Under the pieces are notes generated by a model. That model was not told the origin of the DNA. It worked only from the letters and a program-made list of their open reading frames with translations, and searched no databases. From JAGVVZ01 sp964372465 (lineage in GTDB: Archaea; Aenigmatarchaeota; Aenigmatarchaeia; CG10238-14): a stretch of 41,634 nt of DNA. The position numbers were made by a program, and so were the translations under genes. Below, in pieces: positions 7,651 to 14,791 of this stretch. Each line of letters begins with the position of its first letter. Position 1 is the stretch's first letter. The stretch lies in assembly GCA_964372465.1 (NCBI GenBank), contig CAYJRA010000005.1, positions 1-41,634 of the forward strand. Direction: 5' to 3'.

Positions 7651-8847
7651 TTAGATTATCTCAATTTTTTCATTTATCAAATCTTTTAACATATTTGATA
7701 TCTTTCTTTTGTGCTCTTCTATTTGTTTTTCTAGTTTTTCTATTTCACTCGTTATATCTCTAATCTCTCTACCTATTTTTGACATCTTTTTAACTATTTC
7801 ATTCCTTTCGTCTTCCATAGTCCTTATCTTTTCAAATATCTCTGATTTCGTAGCTAACATTTTCTTGATTTCTTTCTTTTCGTTCTCTATTGATTGCATC
7901 TTTTCTTTTATTTTTTGTATGAAATCTCTGTTAAATTTGCTGCTGAACGATTTTAGTTTTTTCACATATTCCTCATCTAGTTTTTCTCTTAATGAAATCA
8001 ATCCAAGAGAAATAGCCTTTGAAAATTCCGATTCTGTGTTTTCATGGCTTAAACATTCCAGAGGATCTTCATAGCAGCTTTCAATGATTTTATTTCCGCC
8101 AGTTTCATATAAAATTTTTTTCATCGGTTTCTTTATTTCTCCGAGAACAGAGGTCAGTTCATTTTTTACATTTATGGTCCTTTCTTCTATTTCATTAAAT
8201 TTTTTGTTTAACTCATCATATTCAACTATATCCCTGCTTCCTCTCAATTTCTTTATTTCCATGTCTATTTCAGCAGTAGAATAGCTGTCATGTTTCTCTT
8301 TTCCCGCCTTAATTTCCGGTTTTAATTCCTCTATCCTATCTTTTATCTCGTTTATTTTTTCAATTTCTGATTTTATGAGTCCATATTTCCTCAACGTTTC
8401 GCTTTCCTTTAAAAATTCTTGCAAATTTTTTGTCTTTTTGAATAAGTTGGTTAATTTTGTTGCTATGGAACTTAATTCTTTTGGATAATTGGAGATTGTT
8501 TTGCTTGTTGGTGATAGGGAATTGATTTGTTTTGCCACATCACTTGAAGTTATTAAGAATTCACTTAACGTGGAAGAATTGATTATATCTGGCGTTTTGA
8601 TTTTCTGTATTTTTGTTATAGAAGTGGAAAAAATATTAGTCCCCCTACTGTCTAACTCCCTGATATCTTTTATTATTGAATTGAAATCCTCTTCTATTGA
8701 CCTGCATTTTTCCTTCCCAGTATATATTGACTCTGAAATTTCATCTTTAAACTTCTCATCCAAATAACTCATTATTTCTGAAAATTTCAGTCTACCTGTT
8801 TCCGAGCTATCTCCAAAGAAAGGAAGTTTGAATGATATTTTTACCAT
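7651..8847 (-). CDS. Long coiled-coil protein, 398 aa
   Basis: After a short N-terminal region (FKLPFFGDSSETGRLKFSEI), nearly the whole protein is heptad-rich coiled coil, with a break around residues 245-275 containing two cysteines (SCYEDPLECLSH). The C-terminal 100 residues are almost unbroken Glu/Lys/Ile heptads. No Walker motifs are present, so it is not an SMC or Rad50 ATPase despite the look of the coil. A structural or scaffold role is inferred. It is convergent with uppP, five bases apart. Confidence 0.75.
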   Translation of the reverse strand: MVKISFKLPFFGDSSETGRLKFSEIMSYLDEKFKDEISESIYTGKEKCRSIEEDFNSIIKDIRELDSRGTNIFSTSITKIQKIKTPDIINSSTLSEFLITSSDVAKQINSLSPTSKTISNYPKELSSIATKLTNLFKKTKNLQEFLKESETLRKYGLIKSEIEKINEIKDRIEELKPEIKAGKEKHDSYSTAEIDMEIKKLRGSRDIVEYDELNKKFNEIEERTINVKNELTSVLGEIKKPMKKILYETGGNKIIESCYEDPLECLSHENTESEFSKAISLGLISLREKLDEEYVKKLKSFSSKFNRDFIQKIKEKMQSIENEKKEIKKMLATKSEIFEKIRTMEDERNEIVKKMSKIGREIRDITSEIEKLEKQIEEHKRKISNMLKDLINEKIEII

Positions 8848-8930
8848 TGATAATTAATTATTCCGATATCTTAATAAAAGGTATCATAGCTCTCTGATTA
8901 CAAGTTGGTTGGTTTTTGTCGAAAGAATAA

Positions 8931-8938
8931 TTAAATAA
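8931..8938 (+). promoter_or_regulatory. TATA-like box for the permuted GTPase gene
   Basis: TTAAATAA, preceded by AAAGAATAA as a BRE-like element, is centred about 27 nt before ATG 8962. This predicts a leaderless transcript and selects that start over the upstream TTG-type start. Confidence 0.5.
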
Positions 8939-8961
8939 CTGTTTTGTTCAATAGATATAGT

Positions 8962-9744
8962 ATGCCAATGGAGAATTATTGGAGTATTGTTCAGGCAGTT
9001 ATACAGGAATCTGATGTAGTGATAGAAGTTATTGATGCCAGATTACCAGATGAAACTAGGAATAGAAAAATAGAAGATATGATAAAACATGCAAGGAAAT
9101 CTATGATAATAGCCGTCAATAAATCCGATTTGATAACGGGTGAAATGAAAAAACAAATTTCAGATGACTTTAAATTCAAAAGACACGTTTTTGTTGTCAC
9201 CAAAACAAAGGAAGGCATAGAGAGATTGAGAGAAATGATAAACGAAGCTACCGAAAGGAAAAGACACAGAAGAATAATCAATGTTGGAATAGTGGGTTAT
9301 CCCAACACAGGCAAGTCATCTTTGATAAATGCTCTTACTGGAAGATCTAAAGCAAGAATATCTGCAGTTGCCGGCTTCACCAGAGGCATACAGTGGATAG
9401 CAGGCGATAGCAATTTTAGATTTTTAGACACGCCAGGAGTGATACCGTTCACTGAGAAAGACGAGATACAGCAGGCATTGATGTGCATCATAGATCCTTC
9501 CAAACTTGTGAATCCTGATCTGGCTGCAATGAAAATTATAGATTTGTTCGTTCAGTACAGTAAAAAATATTTTGAGATTTTTTATAACATATCAATAGGA
9601 GATGAAGATTCACTAGAGATTTTGTTTAAGATTGGAAGAAAGAAAAATTTTTTAAAAAAAGGAAATGAGGTGGATGATGTAAGGACAGCACATATGATAA
9701 TTTATGATTGGCAGAGAGGAAAATTGTTACTGAACAAGAAATAA
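8962..9744 (+). CDS. Circularly permuted ribosome-assembly-type GTPase (YlqF/MMR1-HSR1)
   Basis: A 260-residue GTPase with permuted motif order. G4 (NKSD) comes first, followed by G1 (GYPNTGKSS), the G2 threonine in GFTRG and G3 (DTPG). This order defines the YlqF/RbgA and Nog2/Lsg1 group, which acts in large-subunit ribosome assembly. The N-terminal DVVIEVIDARLPDETRN segment is also characteristic. The C-terminal domain (LVNPDLAAMKIIDLF onward) matches the helical domain of YlqF-like proteins. Role in 50S maturation is family knowledge. The particular client in this organism is not known. Confidence 0.92.
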   Translation: MPMENYWSIVQAVIQESDVVIEVIDARLPDETRNRKIEDMIKHARKSMIIAVNKSDLITGEMKKQISDDFKFKRHVFVVTKTKEGIERLREMINEATERKRHRRIINVGIVGYPNTGKSSLINALTGRSKARISAVAGFTRGIQWIAGDSNFRFLDTPGVIPFTEKDEIQQALMCIIDPSKLVNPDLAAMKIIDLFVQYSKKYFEIFYNISIGDEDSLEILFKIGRKKNFLKKGNEVDDVRTAHMIIYDWQRGKLLLNKK

Positions 9745-9913
9745 AATATTTTACTATTCATTTGTTGTGATGATTCTTGATTGATGAAAATGAATATTGT
9801 AAAATAATCAATAGTTTTTCATAAGTTGAATTGGTGGTTTTTCAAAATAGATTTTTTGAATTAACGATAGATTTTGCTAAATTGACTTAATAAGTAATTT
9901 CCAAATAATTGTT
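9745..9913. other. AT-rich intergenic stretch
   Basis: The spacer between the GTPase and the zinc-ribbon gene. A perfect C-box-like GTGATGA occurs near 9769 on the plus strand, but no CTGA D box follows within range. I see no reading frame or stable structure in it. Confidence 0.4.
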
Positions 9914-10066
9914 ATGATAAACTTGGGATTAAGATTGACAAGTAGAATGGCAGACTTTTTGGAAGAGAGAACAGTAATGGGAAGATGCATGATGTGCGGC
10001 AGCCCGATTTTATCTTTGAAGGACAATGATAGCAGTGTCTGTGTGAGTTGCGGCATAGACAGCTAA
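9914..10066 (+). CDS. 50-residue zinc-ribbon protein
   Basis: A short ORF encoding a protein with four cysteines in the ribbon pattern CMMC (25-28) and CVSC (43-46). The second knuckle reads VCVSCGIDS. The N-terminal 20 residues form a likely amphipathic helix (LRLTSRMADFLEERT). It lies about 50 bp upstream of the degenerate elongation-factor-like gene on the same strand, so the two may work together. Zinc binding is well supported by the spacing. A specific role is not. Confidence 0.7.
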   Translation: MINLGLRLTSRMADFLEERTVMGRCMMCGSPILSLKDNDSSVCVSCGIDS

Positions 10067-10118
10067 TACTTTAAAAAATTTAATAACAATTATACTGCAT
10101 TATAATAGAGTGATCGTT

Positions 10119-10994
10119 ATGAACGTTTCTGTTATTGGTAGCAAAGGCTTAGCACAGCAACTTGGAAAAAAAGGGACAACGTCTGATATAACACTGTATA
10201 ACACTTCTTTCCAAGGAAAATATTTCACATTCATAGAGCCTGAGAAATACCCAGAGAAGATACAGACATTGTTTCAGTCGATGAATATGTCGCAGGTAGT
10301 GATTCTTTATATCAAAAATGATCTACCGAAAAATATTCTAGGAGAGTGCATAATTGCAGTGGATATGCTAGGTATGAAAGGTATAATAGTTTTGGATGGG
10401 GTTGATGAAAACGAAGTTTCTTTCATAAAGGAAACTTCGCTGAAAGGTTTCCCAATGATGCAGGTGGATGCCGGAAAGATAATGGAATATTTGTCGTCGG
10501 TTAGAATAGAAAAGAAAGTTGGCAGAAAGAAAGTTGTTGTAGATCATGCTTTCATGGTCAAGAGCGTTGGCACCGTTGTTCTAGGCACAGTTGTTTCTGG
10601 TGAAATAAAAAAACACGACGATTTGATCATATATCCCGTTAAGAAGAGCGTGCTGATCAAATCAATTCAGATGCATGACAAAGATTTCGATAAGGCAGAA
10701 TGCTATGATAGGGTTGGCCTTTCTATGAAAGGAGTTGAAGTTGAGGAGATAGAAAGAGGTTCCGTAGTTTCTGATAGCATGCAGTGCATCAAGGAACTGA
10801 AAGCTTCAATAAACAAAAACAAATTCTTCAGAGAAGAAACACCAAAGAATGTTATGTGTGTTATTGGCTTGCAGTATGTTAGTTCCATATTGGAAGAAGA
10901 TAAGCTAATTTTCAATAATGAAGTTGCTTTCGATAATGATAAGATAATAATCTTGACTCCCGATAAGCAGATGAGAATATTTGGTATAAGCTAA
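10119..10994 (+). CDS. Degenerate EF-Tu/SelB-like protein without a P-loop
   Basis: The C-terminal half (from about residue 135) reads like domain 2 of EF-1A/SelB-type factors: VVDHAFMVKSVGTVVLGTVV, then GEIKKHDDLIIYP and GLSMKGVEVEEIERGSVV. The N-terminal 120 residues follow the outline of a translational GTPase (VVILYIKND, GMKGIIVLDGVDE in place of the NKxD strand). GxxxxGK(S/T), DxxG and NKxD are all absent or unrecognisable, so GTP hydrolysis is unlikely. GTGAT precedes the ATG at 8-nt spacing; an in-frame GTG three codons earlier is less likely. I infer a factor that binds ribosomes or tRNA without a GTPase cycle. Confidence 0.75.
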   Translation: MNVSVIGSKGLAQQLGKKGTTSDITLYNTSFQGKYFTFIEPEKYPEKIQTLFQSMNMSQVVILYIKNDLPKNILGECIIAVDMLGMKGIIVLDGVDENEVSFIKETSLKGFPMMQVDAGKIMEYLSSVRIEKKVGRKKVVVDHAFMVKSVGTVVLGTVVSGEIKKHDDLIIYPVKKSVLIKSIQMHDKDFDKAECYDRVGLSMKGVEVEEIERGSVVSDSMQCIKELKASINKNKFFREETPKNVMCVIGLQYVSSILEEDKLIFNNEVAFDNDKIIILTPDKQMRIFGIS

Positions 10995-11034
10995 TTATAA
11001 TACTACAACGCTGGCAATAGGAAATTAGCTCTAA

Positions 11035-11634
11035 TTACATGAAAATCTTTTCTTTCGGAAATCTTAATTTTGGTTTTGGTTTGTCAGTTCCATATCCTAT
11101 TGGGCATAAAGCAGTCGGAACTAGATTCGATGGCAGATTTAGAATTTTTGTATATTTATCTGGCTCAAATCCTTCCATTGGACACGAATCAAAACCAAGA
11201 GATTTTGCACCATTAACAGCATTTCCTAAGGCAATGTACATCTGTCTTTGCGCCCATGCTAATTTTTGCTCTTCTGTCAATTTTTTTTCAAAATCTCTCA
11301 TCATGTTTGTATATTCTTTTGCCTTTTGAAAGTCTAAACCATTATCTACCATTAGTTTTTCCAATTTTTCTATGTTTCCTGAAATATCTTTGTTTGCGCA
11401 GAATACTAACAAATGGGAGCAAGATTTGATTTGTGTTTGATTAAAGGATGCCGGCGATAACTTATCTTTAGTTTCCTGATCTGATATTATTTTTACGATC
11501 CATGGTTGTATGTTGAAAGAGGAAGGTGCATATCTTATAATTTCTAAAAGTTCGTTTACCTTCGCTTCTGGTATTTTTTTCCCATCAAAAACTTTCGTAG
11601 CATATCTTTCTTGAACTATTCTTTCAAAATCCAT
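11035..11634 (-). CDS. Nitroreductase-family FMN oxidoreductase
   Basis: A 199-residue nitroreductase-fold protein that would use FMN and NAD(P)H. The N-terminal FMN phosphate-binding region reads ERYATKVFDGKKI, followed by the characteristic APSSFNIQPW loop. A C-terminal GFDSCPMEGF segment matches the substrate or FMN edge of NfsB-like enzymes. The C-terminal P-I-G-Y-G leads to a Lys/Pro-rich tail, as in the family. A strong ribosome site, GAGGTGAT, lies just before the ATG. Substrate unknown: quinone, nitro-compound or flavin reduction are all possible. Confidence 0.92.
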   Translation of the reverse strand: MDFERIVQERYATKVFDGKKIPEAKVNELLEIIRYAPSSFNIQPWIVKIISDQETKDKLSPASFNQTQIKSCSHLLVFCANKDISGNIEKLEKLMVDNGLDFQKAKEYTNMMRDFEKKLTEEQKLAWAQRQMYIALGNAVNGAKSLGFDSCPMEGFEPDKYTKILNLPSNLVPTALCPIGYGTDKPKPKLRFPKEKIFM

Positions 11635-11824
11635 TATATATCACCTCACTAAGAATACCAAATTATGATGAAAAAGAAGTTTTATAAAACTATCTAATGA
11701 GATGACACTTTAATTCTATACTAGAAAGGATTTTGTTTAAGTGTTAATTTTACTTATTCTTTGATTAATGGATAAAAACTAACTCTATTTTTGATAAAAT
11801 AAAATATAACTCATCAATTGATAA
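11635..11824. other. Intergenic region without a recognised gene
   Basis: An AT-rich spacer between two minus-strand genes. It carries the upstream region of the nitroreductase, including its ribosome site next to 11634. I see no ORF of convincing composition and no strong hairpin. Confidence 0.4.
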
Positions 11825-12595
11825 TCATCTAACATAATCTTGTGGATTTAGTCCCTTTCTTGCTGTAATCAAAGCTAGATCCATATTCAAGTTGTCATTT
11901 ATATAACACATAGAAACTACGTACCCCTGTTTTATTGTAGAAAGTGCCTGAATGATTGGGTTGTAGTCTGGATGATTTTTAATTCTATCCTTGTATCTTT
12001 TATCTGGGGATAAGCTTAGTATTAAATTCCCCTCGGGTTTCAAAGAAGCCAACATACAGCATAATGCTTCTACAACAGGGTCGTTGCTAAAAGAATATTC
12101 TCTTGTTTTTCTTTCTGCTAATCCGTCAGGAAAATATTTTCTAACACCGACTATTTCCTCCACTTCTCTTAGCGTCCTTTCCACAAAATTAGAATAACCG
12201 TTATCGGTGCCTATTTCTTCTTGTAAATGGAGTGAGGGGAAATTTAGAGCAGTTACCGTATCAAATCCTTCTCTGGGAATCATACCTTTTCTATGCAGAA
12301 GAGGTAAATCAAATATGTTTGCGTGCAACGCATATTCTTTTTCTAGTAAGCCAGAAGATACAGCGACATTTAAAGCACATCCTAAATTTTCTAGACCATA
12401 AACTCTAGATGCATCTGCATCACGAAGAGCCTTTATATCGTATCCATAATAACATCCTATTGCCAAACAACTTCCAATGTTTCCAATAAGATGACTTTTC
12501 TGTAATTTTCTTATGGATTCTGTTCTTCTACCCACCATTTTTATAGCTTCTGAAGTCAATGTCAGTGTTTTTTTCATATTCAATGTACCACTCAT
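11825..12595 (-). CDS. SAM-dependent methyltransferase-like protein
   Basis: A 256-residue protein with a Rossmann-type segment, GSCLAIGCYYGYDIKALRDA then SRVYGLE, resembling methyltransferase motif I and the acidic end of strand 2. A later FDTVTALNFPSLHL occupies the motif IV position. GNLILSLSPD fits the strand after motif VI. The glycine-rich loop is atypical (GCYYGYD in place of GxGxG), and the protein lacks an obvious substrate-recognition motif. SAM binding is probable, catalysis less certain. It is transcribed away from the AbrB/HisRS operon. Confidence 0.6.
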   Translation of the reverse strand: MSGTLNMKKTLTLTSEAIKMVGRRTESIRKLQKSHLIGNIGSCLAIGCYYGYDIKALRDADASRVYGLENLGCALNVAVSSGLLEKEYALHANIFDLPLLHRKGMIPREGFDTVTALNFPSLHLQEEIGTDNGYSNFVERTLREVEEIVGVRKYFPDGLAERKTREYSFSNDPVVEALCCMLASLKPEGNLILSLSPDKRYKDRIKNHPDYNPIIQALSTIKQGYVVSMCYINDNLNMDLALITARKGLNPQDYVR

Positions 12596-12754
12596 TTATC
12601 TTCATTTAAACTAAAACTTTAAAATCTTGATGTCTTTGTAGATTTTTTCAACAAATCTCTTCTGCCACACCACATCCCACTTTAATATATTTATCTTTAT
12701 CTGTCAATTACTGTAGAAGTGAAAAATATGCGAGGGGAAAGTCTTCACAAAAAA
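12596..12754. other. Divergent promoter region upstream of the AbrB/HisRS locus
   Basis: It contains a TATA-like TTTAATATATTTA at 12681-12693 (plus strand), predicting a transcript start near 12710-12715. A ten-codon ORF from ATG 12728 ends at a TGA just before the AbrB-like frame opens; it may be a leader peptide or a remnant of the real N-terminus. The minus-strand methyltransferase-like gene also starts from this region. Confidence 0.45.
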
Positions 12755-12772
12755 AGGTGAATTAGTTCACCT
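12755..12772. promoter_or_regulatory. Perfect inverted repeat, candidate AbrB operator
   Basis: AGGTGAA-TTAG-TTCACCT, with 7-bp perfect arms around a 4-base centre. Its core, GTGAATTAGTTCAC, recurs with one mismatch at 12933-12946, on the other side of the AbrB-like gene. As RNA it would form a hairpin hiding the GGTGA ribosome site. Confidence 0.6.
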
Positions 12773-12936
12773 CAGACTCGCCTAGTTTTATTTCTAAAAT
12801 TGATTCTAAAGGAAGAATTTCTATTCCTATTTGTTTGAGAGCTAAACTGAATTTGATTGAAGGTTCTGAAGTAGATTGTATTATTGAAAATTCTAAAATC
12901 CTGCTCATTAAAAGAGGTGATGAAAATGAAAAGTGA
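12766..12936 (+). CDS. AbrB/MazE-type swapped-hairpin DNA-binding protein, start unresolved
   Basis: The frame encodes a classic AbrB-fold signature: FISKIDSKGRISIP, then LRAKLNLIEGSEVD and ENSKILLIKRG. The fold makes dimers that bind DNA palindromes and is common in antitoxins and regulators. The oddity is that no ATG, GTG or TTG occurs between the in-frame TAG at 12763-12765 and the conserved domain. The listed start is simply the first codon after that stop. The gene may use a rare start such as ATT, may carry an indel, or may be decaying. It sits directly upstream of the HisRS-like gene, and near-identical inverted repeats flank it. Confidence 0.5.
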   Translation, partial: FTSDSPSFISKIDSKGRISIPICLRAKLNLIEGSEVDCIIENSKILLIKRGDENEK

Positions 12937-12946
12937 CTTAGTTCAC
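12933..12946. promoter_or_regulatory. Second copy of the candidate AbrB operator
   Basis: GTGACTTAGTTCAC matches the core of the repeat at 12757-12770 at 13 of 14 positions. It overlaps the AbrB-like stop codon and lies just before the HisRS-like TTG start. A regulator bound here could block transcription or translation of the HisRS-like gene. Confidence 0.5.
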
Positions 12947-12950
12947 AAAA

Positions 12951-14069
12951 TTGACTCCGTTAGATGGATATAATGATAGAATAGGTTTGTGGCTTAAAAC
13001 ACAGAGACAGATAGAGGCAGGAATGAGAGAACTGTTTGAGAGTTATGATTATGAAGAATATCTGCCGCCAATGCTTGAGAGAGCTGGAATATATGAAATA
13101 GGTGTATCTTCAGATCCAACACCATGGATAGAAGGTACAAAACCAATACCGAAATCCTGGAATAAAACAGTAGAGAGAGAATTCCAACCAGTTGTCGTTA
13201 CGGATTTCAGAGGAGATAAACCGACAAAAAAAGAACTTTGCATTTTAAGACCAGAGGGCACTGCATCCCTTTGCAGATACATTGCAAAAAATGTTGTAGA
13301 GAGAAGTATATATCCATCTCAATTCAGCCAACTGAAAGTGTACTATATCATTCCTTGTTTCAGAAACGAAGGAATTGAAAATTTGTCTAAAACAAAACAA
13401 AGAGAATTCAATCAAATAGGGTTGGAGTATGTTGGAGCGACGGATTTGGATGCGGACATAGAGGCATTTTATCTTGGATACAGAGGCATAAATGGCATTA
13501 TGAGATCAGGAAGCATAACAGCAAGAGTCAGTGATGTAAATATTTTCAGAAATTTGTGCGATGCTAGTGGATATGACACAGCAACTAGGGTGAGAATGAA
13601 AGAGAGCATAGATGCTTTATCCAAATCAAGAATTACAGGTGCAGACACTGGAGCAGTAAAAACAGAAGTTGAAAAATATACGGTAAATCTGCCTGCAGAT
13701 TTGAAAAAAGCGTGGTCAGCAGTATATTCTGTTATGGGAGATGAAACAGCTATTGCGGAAATTGAAGATGCAACTGGAACTAAATTAGAAAAACTAAGAA
13801 ACTTTTTCGGAGGATTGAAAGATAGAAAAGTACCGGTGATTTTTGATTCAGGAATGATAAGAGGCTGGGAATATTATACCGGTTTGGTGTGCCAGTTTGA
13901 TGTCAGAACAGCAGGGAAAAATTATGCAGAAGTTGCTGGTGGTGGAAGATATGACACACTTATTGGCAATTTTCTGAATAGATACGGCATTAGCGGATCT
14001 ATTCCAGCAACAGGATTTGCGTATGGAACTGAGAGACTAGTTGAGATTGCTCTAGGTGAAAGAAAATGA
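12951..14069 (+). CDS. HisRS/HisZ-like class II synthetase paralogue without anticodon domain
   Basis: The 372-residue class II catalytic core lacks the C-terminal anticodon-binding domain of HisRS. Visible motifs: LRPEGTASLCRYI (99-111), motif 2 FRNE (137-140) with REFNQIGLEYVG (151-162), RGWEYYTGLV (304-313, where HisRS has R-G-L-D-Y-Y), GGGRYD (330-335) and motif 3 TGFAYGTERL (354-363). The catalytic and ATP-contacting arginines are kept, so adenylation looks possible. The YYTGLV wording recalls HisZ, but no hisG is in the window. The start is TTG. A better ribosome site with ATG 12926 is one frame away (see findings). It overlaps the creatininase gene by four bases. Confidence 0.85.
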   Translation: MTPLDGYNDRIGLWLKTQRQIEAGMRELFESYDYEEYLPPMLERAGIYEIGVSSDPTPWIEGTKPIPKSWNKTVEREFQPVVVTDFRGDKPTKKELCILRPEGTASLCRYIAKNVVERSIYPSQFSQLKVYYIIPCFRNEGIENLSKTKQREFNQIGLEYVGATDLDADIEAFYLGYRGINGIMRSGSITARVSDVNIFRNLCDASGYDTATRVRMKESIDALSKSRITGADTGAVKTEVEKYTVNLPADLKKAWSAVYSVMGDETAIAEIEDATGTKLEKLRNFFGGLKDRKVPVIFDSGMIRGWEYYTGLVCQFDVRTAGKNYAEVAGGGRYDTLIGNFLNRYGISGSIPATGFAYGTERLVEIALGERK

Positions 14070-14791
14070 AATTGCTAAATGCAACGTGGGAAGACATAAA
14101 GGATTATCTGAAAAAAAAAGATATGATGATAATCCCCATAGGAGCAACTGAACAGCATGGTCCAATGGCGCCGATAGGAACGGATGCTATAATAGCAGAA
14201 GAGATAGCAAACAGAATAGATGATGCAACAAAATCTCTTGTATCACCCACAATCACTACTGGTTACGTGGATCCAGAATTCCTGCGATTTCCCGGAACGC
14301 TCTGCATAAACTTGGAAACTTTTTGTAAATTGTTGGAAGATTTTTTAATTTCTTATTCTAAACAAGGATTTAAAAAATTTGTCATAGTGAATACACATGA
14401 GACGCAAAAGAGATTGATCAAAGAAATTGCAGAGAGGGTTTGCATCAATCAATATATAAAAGTTATAGTTTTTGAATACTGGAATGTACTTCAGGAAGAA
14501 ATGAAAGAATTCATAGAATCCGAGTTGGTTCATGCTTGCGAGGATGAGGTATCTATCTTGATGGCAGTAGATCAGTCATTGATAAAAAAAGATAGAATAG
14601 TTGATGAGATGCCAGTAGAAGCGAAGATTGGTTATTTGGTTTATCCATTATCAGATGGTTATGCCACGAAATCTGGCGTAATGGGTAAGCCTAGTCTAGC
14701 GACAAAAGAAAAGGGGGAGAAAATATTAGGTTTAATTGTTGAAAAAATGATTAAAATAATAAGAAAAGAGTTTGGTGAAGAATATGTCTAA
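14066..14791 (+). CDS. Creatininase-family amidohydrolase
   Basis: A 241-residue member of the creatininase / FAPy-deformylase (ArfB) family, metal-dependent hydrolases of cyclic or formyl amides. Conserved ligand positions are E29 and H31 (IGATEQHGP), D40 (GTDAI), H111 and E159 (HACEDE). The usual N-G-H-G-G-N is N-T-H-E-T-Q here, and H-A-G-E is H-A-C-E, so the pocket differs from characterised members. The start overlaps the HisRS-like stop as ATGA, and the stop overlaps the next gene by eight bases. The three genes therefore form one translationally coupled operon. Substrate unknown. Confidence 0.88.
   Translation: MKLLNATWEDIKDYLKKKDMMIIPIGATEQHGPMAPIGTDAIIAEEIANRIDDATKSLVSPTITTGYVDPEFLRFPGTLCINLETFCKLLEDFLISYSKQGFKKFVIVNTHETQKRLIKEIAERVCINQYIKVIVFEYWNVLQEEMKEFIESELVHACEDEVSILMAVDQSLIKKDRIVDEMPVEAKIGYLVYPLSDGYATKSGVMGKPSLATKEKGEKILGLIVEKMIKIIRKEFGEEYV

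Noticed and set aside
7709..8074. Plus-strand Ser/Phe-rich ORFs opposite the coiled-coil gene
   Set aside because: They are mirror images of Lys/Glu-rich coiled-coil codons and carry no independent signal.
7651..8847. SMC/Rad50-type ATPase
   Set aside because: The protein is coiled coil only. No Walker A, signature or Walker B motif is present.
9760..9800. C-box-like GTGATGA as a C/D RNA
   Set aside because: No CTGA D box and no closing stem lie within a suitable distance.
12660..12740. Toxin gene partner for the AbrB-like protein
   Set aside because: No PIN, RelE or MazF-like frame lies next to it. The downstream gene is a synthetase paralogue, so a classical toxin-antitoxin pair is not supported.
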